Assembly: GCA_944389895.1 (NCBI GenBank)
Contig: CALXOA010000095.1
Span: 1 to 60,097 of the forward strand
Direction of reading: 5' to 3'
DNA from: an uncultured Victivallis sp.
GTDB taxonomy: Bacteria > Verrucomicrobiota > Lentisphaeria > Victivallales > Victivallaceae
DNA: 60,097 bases
The stretch's first letter is position 1. Each line of letters begins with the position of its first letter. Of the stretch, positions 37,730-45,539 are shown in pieces. The position numbers and the translations under genes are program-made. Below the pieces are notes generated by a model. That model was given only the letters and a program-made list of their open reading frames with translations, searched no databases and was not told where the DNA came from.

Positions 37730-39283
37730 ATGAAACTGCTTCTTTCCGCCCTGGCGATCTGTATGGCGCCCCTGGCACACGGCCAGGCCAGACCGCTGGA
37801 AAAATCGGAACTGATTCTTGGAAAAGATGCCGTCTGGCACAACGGCATTTATGTGGTCACCGTTCCGGAACATCCGAATCCTCCCAATGGGACACGCGGC
37901 GTGGTTCTCAAGCTGGACCCGCAGCAGGTCGCCGGCAGAACCATCTGTTTCCGGGCCCGGATGCGCTGGCACGACATCGGTTCGGACATAAACGGATCGC
38001 ACGTCGGCGGCAAAATCCTCGGTTATTACGCAAACCCGATGGGGGTCGGCAGCTGGACCGCCTCCCGGTCGCTGATCGGTACGGAAAAAGCGTGGCAGGA
38101 GATCTCCTACGTCTGCCAGTTTCCGCGGGCATTGAAAGAGGCGGAAATCACATTCGGTATCCAGCAGGGGTGGGGAACTCTGGAATTTCGCGATCCGGTC
38201 ATGGAGATCATGCCGGTGGCGCCGATGCCGTCGATGCCGGAGAATTTCACCTGTGACTACTCTCCGGCGGTGAGGAATCTGCCGATGCGGCGCGGTGTCA
38301 TGAGTCCGGTCCCGGGAAAGATCACGATTCAGGACATTCATGACCTGGGCGGCTGGGGCGCCGATCTGCTGCGATACCAGATCGTCGACGGGCTTCGCGA
38401 CATCCGCGACGTGGAAGAGTACGGGCGGTGGATGGATCAGGCGCTCGACAAGCTCGATACCCTGATGCCGGCCCTCAGAGAACATGACATCAGCGTCATC
38501 ATCGACATGCATCGGCCACCGGGCGGCCGTTACTCCCAGAACGGCCTGCTGGGTACCGCCGGCGCCGAAGCCGCAGATGCCTACGGCAACAAGGCCCGTT
38601 TTCTGATGATGGATGAAGAAGCGTATCGTCAGGCTTTCCTCGACACCTGGAAACGAATCGCCGCCCGGTACAAAGATAATCCGATGATTTACGGATATGA
38701 TCTGGTCAATGAACCCGAACAGCGCGGTCCGGCCAAATACAACTACTGGCAACTCCAGTTTGACGCGGCGAAGGCCATCCGCGAAATCGATCCGGAGACC
38801 CCGATCATCGTGGAGAGCAACAACTGGTGCAGCCCGTTGACCTACGATGAGTTTTCACCGATGCCTCTGAAAAACATCATTTATCAGATCCATATGTATT
38901 ATCCGGGACCCTACACCCATCAGGGGGTCGGCGACGAAAAATACATCGCGAAGTACCCCGCGCACGTCGTGCCGCTCACCATGGACAAAGAACAACTGCG
39001 TCAGGTGTTGCGCCCCGCGATCGATTTCCAGAAGAAATACCATGCGAAGATGTTTGTCGGGGAATTTTCCGTCACCGCCTGGGCGCCGGATGCGGTGGAT
39101 TACCTCCGCAACGTCATCGAGCTCTTTGAGGAGTACCGGTGGCCATGGACCTACCATGCGTTCCGCGAATGGGAGGGATGGAGCGTTGAGCACGCCGGAC
39201 CTCCGGGAAAACAGATTCCGGTTCCGGATACCGACCGCAAACGGCTGCTGCTGGATTACTTCAAACGCAATCAGGGGAAATAA
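37730..39283 (+). CDS. Secreted GH5 glycoside hydrolase (cassette e)
   Basis: Exported beta-glycanase of 517 aa. A signal peptide ends near AHGQA (about residue 19) and a CBM-like sandwich spans about 25-180. The GH5 barrel has GADLLRYQI, VIIDMHRPPGGRY, acid/base Glu328 in YDLVNEP, NIIYQIHMYYPGPYTHQG and nucleophile Glu445 in FVGEFSVTAW. The conserved tail motif is altered to EEYRWPWTYHAFREWEGWS, replacing the GWD of its paralogues. A longer insertion near residues 265-290 (LLGTAGAEAADAYGNKARF) also sets it apart. It follows the pilin by 93 bp and converges with an AraC gene. Confidence 0.88.
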   Translation: MKLLLSALAICMAPLAHGQARPLEKSELILGKDAVWHNGIYVVTVPEHPNPPNGTRGVVLKLDPQQVAGRTICFRARMRWHDIGSDINGSHVGGKILGYYANPMGVGSWTASRSLIGTEKAWQEISYVCQFPRALKEAEITFGIQQGWGTLEFRDPVMEIMPVAPMPSMPENFTCDYSPAVRNLPMRRGVMSPVPGKITIQDIHDLGGWGADLLRYQIVDGLRDIRDVEEYGRWMDQALDKLDTLMPALREHDISVIIDMHRPPGGRYSQNGLLGTAGAEAADAYGNKARFLMMDEEAYRQAFLDTWKRIAARYKDNPMIYGYDLVNEPEQRGPAKYNYWQLQFDAAKAIREIDPETPIIVESNNWCSPLTYDEFSPMPLKNIIYQIHMYYPGPYTHQGVGDEKYIAKYPAHVVPLTMDKEQLRQVLRPAIDFQKKYHAKMFVGEFSVTAWAPDAVDYLRNVIELFEEYRWPWTYHAFREWEGWSVEHAGPPGKQIPVPDTDRKRLLLDYFKRNQGK

Positions 39284-39307
39284 CTCCCCTCCGGAGTTCC
39301 CGGAAAC

Positions 39308-40210
39308 TCATTCCGGCACATCCCCTCCGCCGTCCCGATACGTGCGCGGCGAAATTCCGAAGCGCTCCTTGAACTGCCGGTTGAAATTCGAGAGGTTGTT
39401 GTAACCGCAACGCTGTGCAATTTCCAGAATCGAAACATCGGAACTTTTCAACAGCGCGCACGCGGCATTGAGCCGCAACCGCAACAGATACGGTTGCGGC
39501 GCACACCCCATCGCACGGTGAAACAGCTTGCGGAAATTCGATTCGCTCGTAAAACAGAGTTCCGCCAGTTCCGCCATGCTGACGTCGGCGTTGTAATTGT
39601 CGTTCAAGAAACGGAGCGCCGGTACAATCCGCTCAATGTCCTGATAGTCCCGCAGCGTGTCGATCGCCTCGTTGACGTTGTAATAGCGATTCAGCAGCAA
39701 CATCAGCTGCCAGGTCAGACTGCGAACCATTGCGCGGTAGTTCTCCGGCCGGTCGCGGACCTCGATCAGAATCCGCCGGATACACTCCGTGATCTCCGGA
39801 TGCTCGTCGCCGTCGATGATGTTCTTGAACGCCGCACCGCAATATTGCGACAACCGCAGGCTCTCGGAGTAACTGCCGACGTTGTTCGCCAGCAGCCGGA
39901 CCGGATCAAGGTGGAGAAATCCCCAGCTGGTCGTATTCCCCGGGCTGCTGCGCGCGATGTGAACCTCGTGCGTATTGATCACGACCGCGTCACCTCCCTT
40001 GAAGGTGAAGATCTTGTCGCCGATCAGAAAAATTCCGGAGCCGTCGAAGCAATAACCGATTTCGAGCAGATCATGTATATGCGGTCCGATGTCGGGGTAC
40101 TCGTCCCGTGTGTTGAAGTCCGGCACCCCGACCGGAAACTCATCATCGACCGGAATCCGCTGAAACTGTTCGGTCCGGTAGGGATTCTCCTTTTTTGATC
40201 GAATACGCAT
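39308..40210 (-). CDS. AraC-family transcriptional regulator
   Basis: Regulator of 300 aa with a cupin arm (GPHIHDLLEIGYCFDGSGIF, DAVVINTHEVHIA) and the double helix-turn-helix (VSMAELAELCFTSESNFRKL and SILEIAQRCGYNNLSNFNRQ, FKERFGISPRTYR). It diverges from the zinc alcohol dehydrogenase gene and most likely controls it. Two identical TTTCCGGAAA palindromes 53 bp apart lie in the shared region. It is convergent with the GH5 of cassette e with only 24 bp between them. Confidence 0.9.
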   Translation of the reverse strand: MRIRSKKENPYRTEQFQRIPVDDEFPVGVPDFNTRDEYPDIGPHIHDLLEIGYCFDGSGIFLIGDKIFTFKGGDAVVINTHEVHIARSSPGNTTSWGFLHLDPVRLLANNVGSYSESLRLSQYCGAAFKNIIDGDEHPEITECIRRILIEVRDRPENYRAMVRSLTWQLMLLLNRYYNVNEAIDTLRDYQDIERIVPALRFLNDNYNADVSMAELAELCFTSESNFRKLFHRAMGCAPQPYLLRLRLNAACALLKSSDVSILEIAQRCGYNNLSNFNRQFKERFGISPRTYRDGGGDVPE

Positions 40211-40424
40211 AGTTTTTCGATTGCTTTTGTGAAGTCATGTTCTTTTCCGGAAAGTATAATATAAACAGTGAATTTTCAAGCGCGGAAGAGACACACTTTC
40301 CGGAAAAGATCGGAAAACTGTTTTTTCCGGGGCGGGGCCGGAACGGCTCCGCCCCCTTCCCCGGTTCGCGGGAAGCGATGCCGGGAAAGCGGAACCAGCA
40401 GTTGCAGAAAAAGGAGTCGAGCAG
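40211..40424. promoter_or_regulatory. Divergent control region with two TTTCCGGAAA palindromes
   Basis: TTTCCGGAAA occurs at 40244-40253 and 40297-40306, five helical turns apart, on either side of a TATAAT at 40255-40260. TTCCGGAA-type strings are common in this genome, so functional relevance is tentative. Confidence 0.35.
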
Positions 40425-41408
40425 ATGAAACAGATTGTCATGACCGGTCCCCGTAAAAGCCAGATTGTCGATGTCCCGATTCCGGAAATCACCGACGACC
40501 AGCTTCTCGTCAAAGTCACCTACACCGGAATGTGCCACTCGGAGTGGTATCCGTGGAGCGTCGCCCGCCCGGGCGAGGTGTTCGGCCACGAAACCGTCGG
40601 CATCGTCGCCAGATGCGGCCGGAACGGGACGGGCTTCAAGGAGGGGGACCGCGTAACCGGTCTCGGCGGCGGCGGCTACAAGGAGTACATCGTCATGGAA
40701 CCGGACAAGACCTGCCATGTGCCGGACAACCTGAAAGATGTCGACGCAATCGTGGAGCCGCTGGCCTGTCTGCTCTCCGCGGCGCTGAAGATGCCGTGGA
40801 CCACCCTCGGCGACCCGATCGCGGTGGTGGGAGCCGGTTACATGGGACTCGGCATGATCACTTTGTTCAAGGCGATGGGTTACGGAGACATCATCGCAAT
40901 CGACAAGCGGCCGGAGGCGCTGGAAAACGCAAAACGCATGGGAGCAACGGAGGTATACACCCCGGAAGAGATTCCGGCAGCCTACCGGCTGGACTGGAAT
41001 GCTCTCGGGACTCCCGACCTCACCCGCGACGGCCATAAGACCGACATCTTCGGAACCGGTCTGGCACACGTGATGGAGTTCACCGGCACCGAGGACGGAC
41101 TGCGGCTGGCGGGCGACCTCGTCTGTGCGCACGGGCGGCTCGGCATCGGCGGCTACCACAACGACGGTCCGCGGTCCATCGACTACAAGCTCTGGAACTT
41201 CAAGGCGCTGGATACGATCAACTGCCACGAACGCAGGATCGATTATGAGGCCGGTCTCTGCAAGCGCTGCCTGATGCTGCTTTCGCGCGGCATCTGGAAC
41301 TTCATCGGCGTCACGAACCACATCTATTCGATGGAGGAGTTCGACCAGGCCAATGAGGATATGATCCAGCACCGCAACGGTTTCATCAAGGGAGCGGTCA
41401 AGTGCTGA
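40425..41408 (+). CDS. Zinc-dependent alcohol/polyol dehydrogenase (MDR family)
   Basis: Cytosolic NAD(P)-dependent dehydrogenase of 327 aa. Catalytic zinc ligands are Cys37 (GMCHSEW), His55 (FGHE) and Glu111 (VEPLAC), and the cofactor loop is VGAGYMGLG at residues 135-143. The cysteine-rich structural zinc lobe is missing, as in some sorbitol/threonine-type members. A polyol or sugar-lactone substrate fits the setting. AAGGAG precedes the ATG. It is divergent from an AraC regulator and ends at a strong terminator shared with the next gene. Confidence 0.85.
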   Translation: MKQIVMTGPRKSQIVDVPIPEITDDQLLVKVTYTGMCHSEWYPWSVARPGEVFGHETVGIVARCGRNGTGFKEGDRVTGLGGGGYKEYIVMEPDKTCHVPDNLKDVDAIVEPLACLLSAALKMPWTTLGDPIAVVGAGYMGLGMITLFKAMGYGDIIAIDKRPEALENAKRMGATEVYTPEEIPAAYRLDWNALGTPDLTRDGHKTDIFGTGLAHVMEFTGTEDGLRLAGDLVCAHGRLGIGGYHNDGPRSIDYKLWNFKALDTINCHERRIDYEAGLCKRCLMLLSRGIWNFIGVTNHIYSMEEFDQANEDMIQHRNGFIKGAVKC

Positions 41409-41439
41409 CCGAGTCGGCAACGAAATGATCCGACCGACT

Positions 41440-41484
41440 GACCGGGGACTCCCGTCAAACCCACTCGGTATGGGAGTCCCGGTC
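41440..41484. terminator. Bidirectional terminator
   Basis: GACCGGGGACTCCC and GGGAGTCCCGGTC pair with a single bulge around an 18 nt loop. It overlaps the 3' end of the AraC gene and lies between it and the alcohol dehydrogenase. Confidence 0.65.
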
Positions 41485-42315
41485 ACGGCGCGAAATGCGC
41501 CGGTATTCTCCGGGGGTCATTCCGATCGCCCGTTGAAACTGTCGATAGAAGTTCGCCGGATCGGTGAAACCGGCATGGCGTGCCGCCTCGGCAATCGTGT
41601 GGTCAGTGAAGGTCAGAATCGAACATGCCACTTTGAGGCGATGTTCATTCAGCAATTCGGTGAGAGTGTGTCCGGTCGCCTCCCGGATCGCATGCGCGGT
41701 GCGGCTGCGGCTCAGATGAAGAATCCGCGCCATGTCGTCGAGCGTCAGGTCACGCCTTCCGAACCTCTGCACCGTCTGTTCGATCAGCAGAGAACGCGAC
41801 ATCTCTCCGCGAATCGGCAGTTCACCGGGTTCGCTTTCAAACCAGAACTTCAGCCGGGCGGCAAGCTGCCGCAACCCCTCAAGTTGCAGCAGTAGTTCTT
41901 CCGCTGAGGTCTCACGCAGCAGCGCCGCACCGGAGGCCGGGCGGATCACCCCAGCCCGCAGTACCGGTACTCCGGCCGGCAGGTCCGCCGGGATCCGGCG
42001 GATGCCGGCGACCATCACCGCCAGCAATACCTCACCGGAGTAAACCGGCATCATCAGCTCCAGTACCCCGGCATGACAGATTTTGAGTCCGCCGTCCCGG
42101 TAGAGCCACGCCCGCCGCAGCGTCTCACGCCGGTCAAACTTGTAGCAGACAGGTTCTCCGCCGGAACATTTGACCTCTTCGCACAACTTCTGGTAGTGAT
42201 AGAAGCGATTCCGAGAGAAGCAGCTGCTGAAGCAGCCGTTGTTGTCGTAAAACGCGATCTGGAGTTCGCTCCACGTTTCAAAACAACAGATCGCCTGTTC
42301 CGGCACATCCAGCAT
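41455..42315 (-). CDS. AraC regulator with PocR-type sensor (cassette f)
   Basis: Regulator of 286 aa. Residues 10-150 resemble the PocR sensory domain: KLCEEVKCSGGEPVCYKFD with conserved cysteines, then WLYRDGGLKICHAGVLELMM and LLAVMVAGIRR. This fold usually senses small polyols or organic ligands, perhaps with a cysteine-bound cofactor. The C-terminal double helix-turn-helix has LTLDDMARILHLSRSRTAHA and HTIAEAARHAGFTDPANFYR, FQRAIGMTPGEYR. It diverges from the pilin-GH51 operon, its likely target. Confidence 0.85.
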   Translation of the reverse strand: MLDVPEQAICCFETWSELQIAFYDNNGCFSSCFSRNRFYHYQKLCEEVKCSGGEPVCYKFDRRETLRRAWLYRDGGLKICHAGVLELMMPVYSGEVLLAVMVAGIRRIPADLPAGVPVLRAGVIRPASGAALLRETSAEELLLQLEGLRQLAARLKFWFESEPGELPIRGEMSRSLLIEQTVQRFGRRDLTLDDMARILHLSRSRTAHAIREATGHTLTELLNEHRLKVACSILTFTDHTIAEAARHAGFTDPANFYRQFQRAIGMTPGEYRRISRRDRDSHTEWV

Positions 42316-42359
42316 ACAATCACTCCTGATCTTTCGCTTTCCCCGTTTACTATAACTTC

Positions 42360-42427
42360 AAACAGCAATTTACGCAATATTTACGACAATAAATCCAATA
42401 CTTTTTTGCTGTTTCCGGTGGTATAAT
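42360..42427. promoter_or_regulatory. Divergent control region with inverted repeat and -10
   Basis: AAACAGCAA (42360-42368) and TTGCTGTTT (42406-42414) are perfect inverted copies 46 bp apart. TATAAT at 42422-42427 is the -10 for the pilin-GH51 operon, but its -35 is poor, as expected for an activator-dependent promoter. Confidence 0.5.
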
Positions 42428-42470
42428 ATTAAGGAGAAGCAAACCATACCCCTGATCACCGGAGGATACG

Positions 42471-43253
42471 ATGCGGAATAGACACTTCACCTTGATTGAA
42501 TTGCTCGTTGTTATTGCGATCATCGCCATTCTCGCCGGAATGCTGCTTCCGGCGTTGAACAAAGCCCGCGACAAGGCAAAAGACATCAAATGCACCGGCA
42601 ATCTCAAACAGCTGGGCACCTACATGCAGCTCTACACCGACCAGAACAACGGTATCATCCCGGCCTTCAACGGGAACATCAACAACGGCAAATCGGGGAA
42701 ATGGTCGGATGCGCTCTTTCTGATCTACCAGTCGGGTTCCGGCATGGTGGACGGCGCTGTCTACGGCCTCACCGCCTCCTCCACGTCCAGCGGGAACATC
42801 GACAGCCGGGCGATCGGTCCCTTCCGCTGCCCTTCCTCCACCGGAGAGGAACACGGCCGCGGACGTCGCAACTACGGAACCAATGTGTTTTTCGCCTCGG
42901 TCAGCAGAGAATACACCCAGGGCGGTGTCTCCGGCGGCATCCGGCGGCGGATCACCACGATCCGGATTCCATCGGAGCGCGCGATGCTCTTCGACGTCGA
43001 CAAGGTCGTCGAAAACCGCGGCACCTACTTCAACGACTCCGCAGAGGACAACAAGAGTAACGACAACAACGGTATGGTCGTCGGAATCGGCGAATGGCGC
43101 CACGTCAGCCGCAACGGAGCCAACATCACAATGGCTGACGGCCATGTCACATCCAGAACGAAGGATGCGATCCCCGAGGACGGCGGAAGTTCAGCCGCCG
43201 ACTGGGGGCTGGACGACCGCTATTTCTGGCGTGGAAGTACACTGTTCAACTGA
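42471..43253 (+). CDS. Pseudopilin with prepilin-type N-terminus (cassette f)
   Basis: Protein of 260 aa starting [20 protein letters not shown], with His before Phe rather than Gly. The C-terminal [18 protein letters not shown] is an H-X11-DG variant. CCGGAGG precedes the ATG. The globular region is rich in Asn, Ser and Gly. It is the first gene of an operon with a GH51-like enzyme 24 nt downstream and diverges from a PocR-AraC regulator. Confidence 0.85.
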   Translation: MRNRHFTLIELLVVIAIIAILAGMLLPALNKARDKAKDIKCTGNLKQLGTYMQLYTDQNNGIIPAFNGNINNGKSGKWSDALFLIYQSGSGMVDGAVYGLTASSTSSGNIDSRAIGPFRCPSSTGEEHGRGRRNYGTNVFFASVSREYTQGGVSGGIRRRITTIRIPSERAMLFDVDKVVENRGTYFNDSAEDNKSNDNNGMVVGIGEWRHVSRNGANITMADGHVTSRTKDAIPEDGGSSAADWGLDDRYFWRGSTLFN

Positions 43254-43277
43254 CGGACCAACAGGAGGAACAACGTG

Positions 43278-45320
43278 ATGTCACCTTTCAAAATTGCATC
43301 CTGTCTCGCGGCAATCCTCACATTCCAGCTCCGCGCCGCGGAGCCGGACGCGGTCGTAGCCATCGACGCCGCGAAATCGACCGGCCCGGTCAACCGGATG
43401 ATCTTCGGTCAGAACCTCGAAGCCGCCGATGCACGCGGGATCTTTTCGCTTCCCTTCGATGCCCCGAAGCGCAACTATCAACCGGACAACGGTTCCGGGC
43501 TCTACGACCCGCGGGGAAAACGGCTCTATCCGGAGTACATCGAGCTTTTCCGGAAACTGCGGGTCGGAGCGATGCGCTATCCGGGCGGTTGTCTCGCCCA
43601 CAACTTCAACTGGAAGGATGCGGTCGGTCCGGAGAAATGGCCCTTCGGCCTGGATGAGTTTCTCCGGTTCTGCCGTGAAATCGGCGCGGAACCGCTGATC
43701 ACCTGTTCGGACTACGTGCTGCCCGCCGAGGAGATGCCCCGGCACCTCGCAGAACTGGTTGAATACCTGAACGCCCCCGCGACGCCGGAACACCCCTGGG
43801 CACAGAAACGCGCCCTCTGGGGCCATCCGGACCCCTACGGCGTCAAATACTTTGAAATCGGCAACGAAACCGGGCACGGCAGCCACAAACTTCCGCACGG
43901 ACGCCGTTTCTCACCGCCTGAATATGCGAAATTCTATCAGGCGGCGGTCACTGCGATGAAACGGGTCGATCCGACCATCTGGACCTCGCCTTCAACCACG
44001 CCGACCAACGGGGAGCTCTACAACGACGAGTGGCACCGCTCGATCTACGACAATCTGATGCCGTACACCGATTTTCTCGCCGTCCATCTCTATGGCCCCC
44101 GGATGCCGGCGCTCACCCCAGACGATGCATTCCGCGCCGCGATGGCGCAGTCGGAACAGCTCACCGATTACATCGGCAAATTCCACGGAGAGATGAAGAA
44201 GGCCGGCCGCGACGTGCCGCTGATGGTGACCGAGTTCAATATTTCGACTACCGTCGGAGACAAGCGGCTCGACAGATTCAGTTTCGCGGCGGCGCTCGAA
44301 ATGGCCGATCTCTACCGGGTCTTTCTCGACCCGGCAAACAATGTGAAGGCCTCCTTTTACTGGCAGATCATCAATGGAGCTTTCGGCGCCCTGGCAACCG
44401 AGAGGGAGCGGATCAAGCACCGTCGTCCGTTCCTGACCTTCCTCGAAGCATGGGGACGCTACGCCGGAGAGACCATGGTCGAAACGACGGTCGAAACATG
44501 CCCGACGCAGGAATTTCAATGTTCCGGCGGGAAAATCCGCCCCGCGATGGGAACCAGCTTCCAGCCTTCCAGAGAGCTCGGGACCGTATCGCTCCCGACC
44601 GTTGCGGATCCGGAGCTCTTCCCGGCGGCGAAGGGGGCCCGGTTGCTCGCTTATGACGGTGACTCGATGCGGGTTTCCCTCAAAGACTCCAAAGCGAGTT
44701 GTTATACCGACTTTCTACGGATCAAACGACCGTCGATTCCCGGCGCAGGTGTACTCGAACTCGCCTTTGAAGCGCGCTTCCTGCCTGAAACCGGGGATTC
44801 CGGAAAAGGATTCCTGGGCCTCGGCCTCTGTGACAGCCGCGGTTACAGCCTGACGAAATCGGCACTTGCCGTCCAGAGCGATCGTCTCGGGACCGGCTGG
44901 CAGCCGCTTTCCGGACGGCTCGACCTGCTGCCGGAGGCGAAAGGCGTTACGCTGGTATTCCGCTCGGAGCCGAAAGGGAAACGCAGTGGAGTTCTTGAGA
45001 TCCGCAATCTCCGGCTCATTGCGCGCAGTCTCGAATCGGTACCGGCCTACAAGCTGGTGACCGCCTACGCGGCCCGGTCCGGTGATGACGGCAGACTTTT
45101 CGCGATTCTCTTCAACAAAAGCCTCGACCGGGAGTTCACGGTCAGGCTCAGGGTGGAGAATTTCGACGGCAGCAAGGTTCAAGCCGAGGAGTATTTCCAC
45201 CCCGATCTGCAACACCGTTTCGACTTCAAACCGGTCAAACGCGAAGCGGCGATCCGGAATGGTGTAATCGATTTCACGATGAAACCCCACTCGATGAACG
45301 TCTTCGAAATCAGCCGCTGA
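43278..45320 (+). CDS. Secreted GH51-like alpha-L-arabinofuranosidase
   Basis: Exported enzyme of 680 aa. A signal peptide spans about residues 1-20. The (beta/alpha)8 barrel has MIFGQNLEAAD, MRYPGGCLAHNFNWKDAVGP, acid/base Glu197 in FEIGNETG and nucleophile Glu319 in VTEFNIS, the GH51 arrangement. A C-terminal half includes a CBM-like insertion (about 440-580) and the final GH51 beta-sandwich (MKPHSMNVFEI). It should release arabinofuranosyl groups from arabinoxylan or arabinan. The ATG at 43278 is spaced well from AGGAGG; a GTG at 43275 is the alternative. Co-transcribed with the pilin upstream. Confidence 0.82.
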   Translation: MSPFKIASCLAAILTFQLRAAEPDAVVAIDAAKSTGPVNRMIFGQNLEAADARGIFSLPFDAPKRNYQPDNGSGLYDPRGKRLYPEYIELFRKLRVGAMRYPGGCLAHNFNWKDAVGPEKWPFGLDEFLRFCREIGAEPLITCSDYVLPAEEMPRHLAELVEYLNAPATPEHPWAQKRALWGHPDPYGVKYFEIGNETGHGSHKLPHGRRFSPPEYAKFYQAAVTAMKRVDPTIWTSPSTTPTNGELYNDEWHRSIYDNLMPYTDFLAVHLYGPRMPALTPDDAFRAAMAQSEQLTDYIGKFHGEMKKAGRDVPLMVTEFNISTTVGDKRLDRFSFAAALEMADLYRVFLDPANNVKASFYWQIINGAFGALATERERIKHRRPFLTFLEAWGRYAGETMVETTVETCPTQEFQCSGGKIRPAMGTSFQPSRELGTVSLPTVADPELFPAAKGARLLAYDGDSMRVSLKDSKASCYTDFLRIKRPSIPGAGVLELAFEARFLPETGDSGKGFLGLGLCDSRGYSLTKSALAVQSDRLGTGWQPLSGRLDLLPEAKGVTLVFRSEPKGKRSGVLEIRNLRLIARSLESVPAYKLVTAYAARSGDDGRLFAILFNKSLDREFTVRLRVENFDGSKVQAEEYFHPDLQHRFDFKPVKREAAIRNGVIDFTMKPHSMNVFEISR

Positions 45321-45411
45321 AAATCGGCCTGCCCGGAAAGAATCTTCTGCCTCAGATGGATCCGGTAATTGCGGATTCCCGCGGGAGGGAATGAACGCAA
45401 TCCAGACCTTC

Positions 45412-45440
45412 GGACGCTTTCTCTGCGGAAACAAGCGTCC
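45412..45440. terminator. Terminator-like hairpin between convergent genes
   Basis: GGACGCTT and AAGCGTCC form a perfect 8 bp stem around 13 nt, in the 219 bp between the convergent GH51-like and GtaA-like genes. The rest of that gap shows no gene. Confidence 0.4.
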
Positions 45441-45539
45441 TCCCTCCTTATTCAGCTCAACGCGACCTCTGGAACCGGGCAATGGAACTGAAAAAGCCGC
45501 CGGAACCTTCCGGCCCCGACGGCGAAACAGGCGGCACCG

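Noticed and set aside
36878..38752. 624-codon minus-strand frame across the cassette e pilin and GH5
   Set aside because: Spans two well-supported plus-strand genes and their gap and has no recognisable motif; codon-bias artefact.
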